From an uncultured Bacilli bacterium (GTDB lineage: Bacteria > Bacillota_I > Bacilli_A > RF39 > UBA660): DNA of 17,554 nt. A model generated the notes under the pieces. The model did no database searches. It saw only the letters and a list, made by a program, of their open reading frames with translations, and was not told where the DNA came from. Positions 15,701-17,554 of the stretch are shown piece after piece. The DNA is taken from the NCBI GenBank assembly GCA_947628445.1, contig CANQZX010000016.1:1-17554 (forward strand), written 5' to 3'. Every line of letters begins with the position of its first letter. Within the stretch, counting starts at the first letter, position 1. A program made the position numbers and the translations under genes.

Positions 15701-15715
15701 AAGGATGGTGATGAC

Positions 15716-16201
15716 ATGCAAGTATTTCATACCTTAGATCCGATATACGAAAAGGATAGTAAAGTCTTAATTTTAGGGAGCATGCCGAGTGTTGTTTCCC
15801 GGCAAAATAATTTTTATTATGCCCATCCCCAAAATCGATTTTGGCCAATTCTAGCCCAAATATTTCATACGCCCTTAACAACTATCCAAGAAAAAAAGCA
15901 ATTCCTACGGGCTAATCACATTGCTTTATGGGATGTTTTAGCCGCTTGTTAAATCACTGGTTCTAGTGATGCGACCATTAAAAATATTAAAGTTAACGAT
16001 ATTCCTGGTTTAATTCAAAAAACCAATATCCAATATATTTTTTGTACGGGCAAAAAGGCCTATGATATTTTTCAAAAATACTTAAAAGTTAACATACCTG
16101 TTTTTTACTTGCCTAGTCCTTCGAGTGCTAATGCTAGTTTTACCTTTGCTAAATTAGTGGCAGAATACACTAAAATTAAAACTTGCTTAAACGAAAAATA
16201 A
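15716..16201 (+). pseudogene. Hypoxanthine/uracil-DNA glycosylase (UDG family 6 type), broken by one stop codon
   Basis: Family members excise deaminated bases (hypoxanthine, uracil) from DNA. The frame is 161 codons, the expected length, but codon 79 (15950-15952) is TAA. Before it: LGSMPSVVSRQNNFYYAHPQN (20-40) and RFW, the family's motif 1 with catalytic N40, and ALWDVLAAC. After it, in the same frame: TGSSDATI, then IFCTGKKAY and LPSPSSANASF, the second active-site motif. The reading frame is otherwise intact, so a single change (CAA or GAA to TAA) is enough to explain it. The ATG follows AAGGATGG. The first half alone would lack motif 2 and be inactive. Recent inactivation or a sequence error are both possible. 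The MITE target duplication begins one base after the final TAA. Confidence 0.83.
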
Positions 16202-16439
16202 AGCAAGGACGTTACTATTCACAGATTTTTTTAAAAAAACTCGCAAATCTAGATAATATATTGGTTTGCAGTTATTTCAGAAAAAAGTTGTTAAAAACAC
16301 CATTTTCTTCAAAGTGGGAGAAGTATACAAAAAATATTTACTTTTTAGATTTTAATTTCCAATTTTATATCAATTTTAATACCAAAAGTGGGAAAAATTA
16401 TTTTTGCATAATTTATTTGTGAATAGTAACAGCAAGGAC
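16202..16439. repeat. 9-bp target site duplication flanking the MITE
   Basis: AGCAAGGAC lies immediately outside both ends of the element (16202-16210 and 16431-16439), identical on both sides. That is the footprint of a cut-and-paste insertion with a 9-base staggered cut. Confidence 0.88.
16211..16430. mobile_element. 220-bp MITE with 13-bp inverted ends
   Basis: Perfect 13-bp terminal inverted repeats: GTTACTATTCACA (16211-16223) and TGTGAATAGTAAC (16418-16430), then a mismatch. The interior is AT-rich, has no transposase, and contains AAAGTGGGA-type segments in inverted orientation (around 16312 and 16385). It must be moved in trans by a transposase that recognises these ends. Identical 9-bp flanks show a real, fairly recent insertion between the glycosylase gene and the tRNA-His promoter. 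A second copy of the same tip lies at 55-74. A 9-bp duplication occurs in several DDE transposase families, so I do not name one. Confidence 0.85.
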
Positions 16440-16468
16440 TTGATTTTAGGAGTAAGATTTGATATTCT
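16440..16468 (+). promoter_or_regulatory. Promoter of tRNA-His
   Basis: TTGATT (16440-16445), a 17-base spacer and TATTCT (16463-16468), 20 bases before the tRNA. The -35 box starts at the base after the MITE target duplication, so the insertion stopped just short of it. Confidence 0.55.
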
Positions 16469-16487
16469 AATAGTGCTTTAGATTTAT

Positions 16488-16564
16488 GGCGGAATTGGTG
16501 AAGTGGTTAACACGGTAGATTGTGGCTCTATTATGCGTGGGTTCGACTCCCACATTTCGCCCCA
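16488..16564 (+). tRNA. tRNA-His (anticodon GTG)
   Basis: Acceptor GCGGAAT pairs with ATTTCGC, and the extra G at -1 (16488) typical of tRNA-His pairs with C73. Anticodon stem GTAGA/TCTAT encloses TTGTGGC with anticodon GTG. The T arm has GTGGG-TTCGACT-CCCAC, and CCA is encoded (16562-16564). It lies 58 bases from the end of an integrase gene that faces it, so its 3' end is a candidate integration site. Confidence 0.96.
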
Positions 16565-16571
16565 TTTAAGG

Positions 16572-16595
16572 TTATTACACAGTAATGTGTGATAA
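16572..16595. repeat. Inverted repeat between tRNA-His and the integrase
   Basis: TTATTACACA (16572-16581) pairs with TGTGTGATAA (16586-16595), 10 pairs including one G-T, over a 4-base loop. No T run follows on either strand, so a recombinase or regulator site is as likely as a terminator. Confidence 0.5.
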
Positions 16596-16597
16596 TA

Positions 16598-16630
16598 TTG
16601 ATTAAAGTTTCTGCTCAAAGTTTTAATCAA
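16598..16630. repeat. Palindrome over the integrase stop codon enclosing a repeat copy
   Basis: TTGATTAAA (16598-16606) and TTTAATCAA (16622-16630) are perfectly complementary around a 15-base centre. The right arm contains the integrase stop codon. The left arm and centre carry the copy of the integrase-internal 23-base repeat (16601-16623). Confidence 0.6.
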
Positions 16631-17452
16631 ATTGGGAAGAAAGAATACTAGCTATTCTTTTTTCTTTGTCAAAATGTACATAAACATCTAAAGTAGTACT
16701 AATTTTACTATGACCCATTATCTTAGAAACTCTTGCTATAGAAACATGTTTATTAATCATACGAGTAGCAAAACTATGCCTAAATTGATGTTGAGTAATA
16801 ACTCGTAAATGAGCTTTACTACAAGCTTTAGACTTATAACGATCTAAAGTTGTAGTAGAAAGTGGTTTAAGACCACCAAATATAAAATAATCATTATTAA
16901 ACGAGCCATAAACTTTAAAATAATATTTTTTTAAAAGCCATATCCTAAAACGCATAGAATAAGATAATTTTATAAATCGTACACTAGACGCATTTTTAGG
17001 GGTATCTAGCAAACGTTTACCACGTCTATGTATATTATGTCTAATATATATAAAACCTTTCTTAAAATCTCTAAATTGTAAAGCCATTGCCTCACTTGGC
17101 CTAGTACCATAGAAAAACATAAAAGTAAAAAATTGTTTATGAACAAATAAATCTAAATGACGACGAAACCTTAAAAACTCAAATAAATTATAAACATCAT
17201 ATTTTTGAGTTTCTAATTTCTTTTTAAAGATATCAGTCTTCAAGACAATATTTTCCTTTAAATAACCACAATAGACACAATACTTAATAAAAGAACTAAA
17301 GGCGCAATATAGACTATTATTAAAACTATTACTATAATTTTTAGAATAAATAATATTCTGCCAATTAATAATATCAATAGTTTTAAGATCATTTACAATT
17401 CTATCTTTAAAATAAGGCAAAATATGTAAATTAAAATTTCTGCTCAAAGTTT
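16601..17452. repeat. 23-base direct repeat: integrase codons 24-31 and just past its stop
   Basis: 16601-16623 and 17430-17452 agree in 22 of 23 bases; the shared core is TTTCTGCTCAAAGTTT. The right copy encodes integrase residues 24-31 (TLSRNFN). The left copy overlaps the integrase stop codon. Same orientation, starts 829 bases apart. Confidence 0.8.
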
Positions 17453-17522
17453 CAAAACCTTGTTTTTTATGCCGGTTTTTAGCATATTCTAAAAAATCTT
17501 CATATGCTTCCGAGAAGCACAT
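16623..17522 (-). CDS. Tyrosine recombinase/integrase
   Basis: Site-specific recombinase of the phage/ICE integrase class. 299 aa: an N-terminal core-binding domain (1-95, AYEDFLEYAKNRHKK) and a catalytic domain with all key residues: R141 in GTRPSE, K176, H245-QF-R248, H271 in MGHSK and nucleophile Y281 in TTLDVYVHF. No separate arm-binding domain is seen. The ATG at 17522 has GGTGGTGG upstream and a TATAAT box at 17550-17545. The frame stays open to the window edge, but that promoter makes a longer protein unlikely. Arginine codons are mostly AGA and CGT, unlike the CGG/CGA-rich neighbours, which suggests foreign origin. It faces tRNA-His, the usual layout of an element integrated at a tRNA 3' end, with the rest of the element beyond the window. 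Confidence 0.9.
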   Translation of the reverse strand: MCFSEAYEDFLEYAKNRHKKQGFETLSRNFNLHILPYFKDRIVNDLKTIDIINWQNIIYSKNYSNSFNNSLYCAFSSFIKYCVYCGYLKENIVLKTDIFKKKLETQKYDVYNLFEFLRFRRHLDLFVHKQFFTFMFFYGTRPSEAMALQFRDFKKGFIYIRHNIHRRGKRLLDTPKNASSVRFIKLSYSMRFRIWLLKKYYFKVYGSFNNDYFIFGGLKPLSTTTLDRYKSKACSKAHLRVITQHQFRHSFATRMINKHVSIARVSKIMGHSKISTTLDVYVHFDKEKRIASILSSQFD

Positions 17523-17544
17523 AATAAACCACCACCCGCGGTCT

Positions 17545-17550
17545 ATTATA
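17545..17550 (-). promoter_or_regulatory. -10 box of the integrase gene
   Basis: TATAAT on the minus strand, 22 bases ahead of the ATG at 17522. The -35 region lies outside the window. Confidence 0.5.
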
Positions 17551-17554
17551 AATA

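Noticed and set aside
15678..15881. 67-codon minus-strand frame opposite the glycosylase gene
   Set aside because: Antisense of the conserved glycosylase motifs; no start signal.
15950..15952. Stop-codon read-through or recoding at the internal TAA of the glycosylase
   Set aside because: TAA is the main stop in this genome, is not a selenocysteine codon, and no read-through context follows; a nonsense mutation is simpler.
16183..16422. 79-codon plus-strand frame running through the end of the glycosylase gene into the MITE
   Set aside because: It begins in the wrong frame of the glycosylase gene and is formed by AT-rich transposon sequence; no ribosome binding site or protein-like composition.
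1..17554. CRISPR array, riboswitch or toxin-antitoxin pair
   Set aside because: No regularly spaced repeats, no recognisable riboswitch motif upstream of the genes, and no small coupled toxin-like gene pair were found by eye.

Overview
The window is AT-rich DNA from a low-GC Gram-positive bacterium of the Bacilli. It carries recU next to a class A penicillin-binding protein, gpsB next to a class B (Bacillus-type) RNase P RNA, an LTA synthase, a LytR-CpsA-Psr enzyme, strong AGGAGG/AGGTGA ribosome binding sites, sigma-A promoters and frequent TTG/GTG starts. The organism makes a peptidoglycan wall with anionic polymers, so it is not a wall-less mollicute. An uncultured host-associated Bacilli lineage (RF39- or Erysipelotrichia-like) is my guess, not something the sequence proves. 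All 17 reading frames that I accept end in TAA (14) or TAG (3); none ends in TGA.

Layout. (1) 1-2075, minus strand: a transposon-like end (to 74), then a unit read right to left: possible 33-aa small ORF, gpsB, rnpB, a RodZ-like membrane HTH protein, pgsA, terminator. RNase P RNA fills the 330-base gap and overlaps the gpsB stop codon. Its 3' end rules out the first ATG of the RodZ-like frame. (2) 2155-5455, plus: recU and a class A PBP, overlapping, ending in a bidirectional terminator. (3) 5459-10140, minus: LTA synthase, an unknown single-pass membrane protein, and an LCP ligase with an unusual N-terminal extension, an envelope polymer operon. (4) 10147-11156, plus: tRNA-Gly(GCC) and a GNAT-like protein. 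(5) 11144-15682, minus: a DUF1653 protein, two coupled FAD-dependent oxidoreductases, an HD-domain phosphohydrolase and a DNPH1-like deoxynucleotide N-hydrolase. (6) 15695-17554: a divergent hypoxanthine/uracil-DNA glycosylase gene broken by one TAA codon, a 220-bp MITE with a perfect 9-bp target duplication, tRNA-His, and a tyrosine recombinase facing the tRNA.

The left two thirds is conserved housekeeping: division-site scaffold, RNase P, phospholipid synthesis, recombination, peptidoglycan, lipoteichoic acid and LCP ligation. HD protein, DNPH1-like enzyme and DNA glycosylase form a plausible nucleotide-sanitation/base-excision neighbourhood. The right end is the accessory part: the MITE (with a second copy of its end at the left edge), the decayed glycosylase, and an integrase beside tRNA-His. 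A 23-base segment of the integrase coding sequence is repeated just after its own stop codon. I found no CRISPR array and no clear new defence system. The integrase repeat and the transposon ends are the least explained structures.
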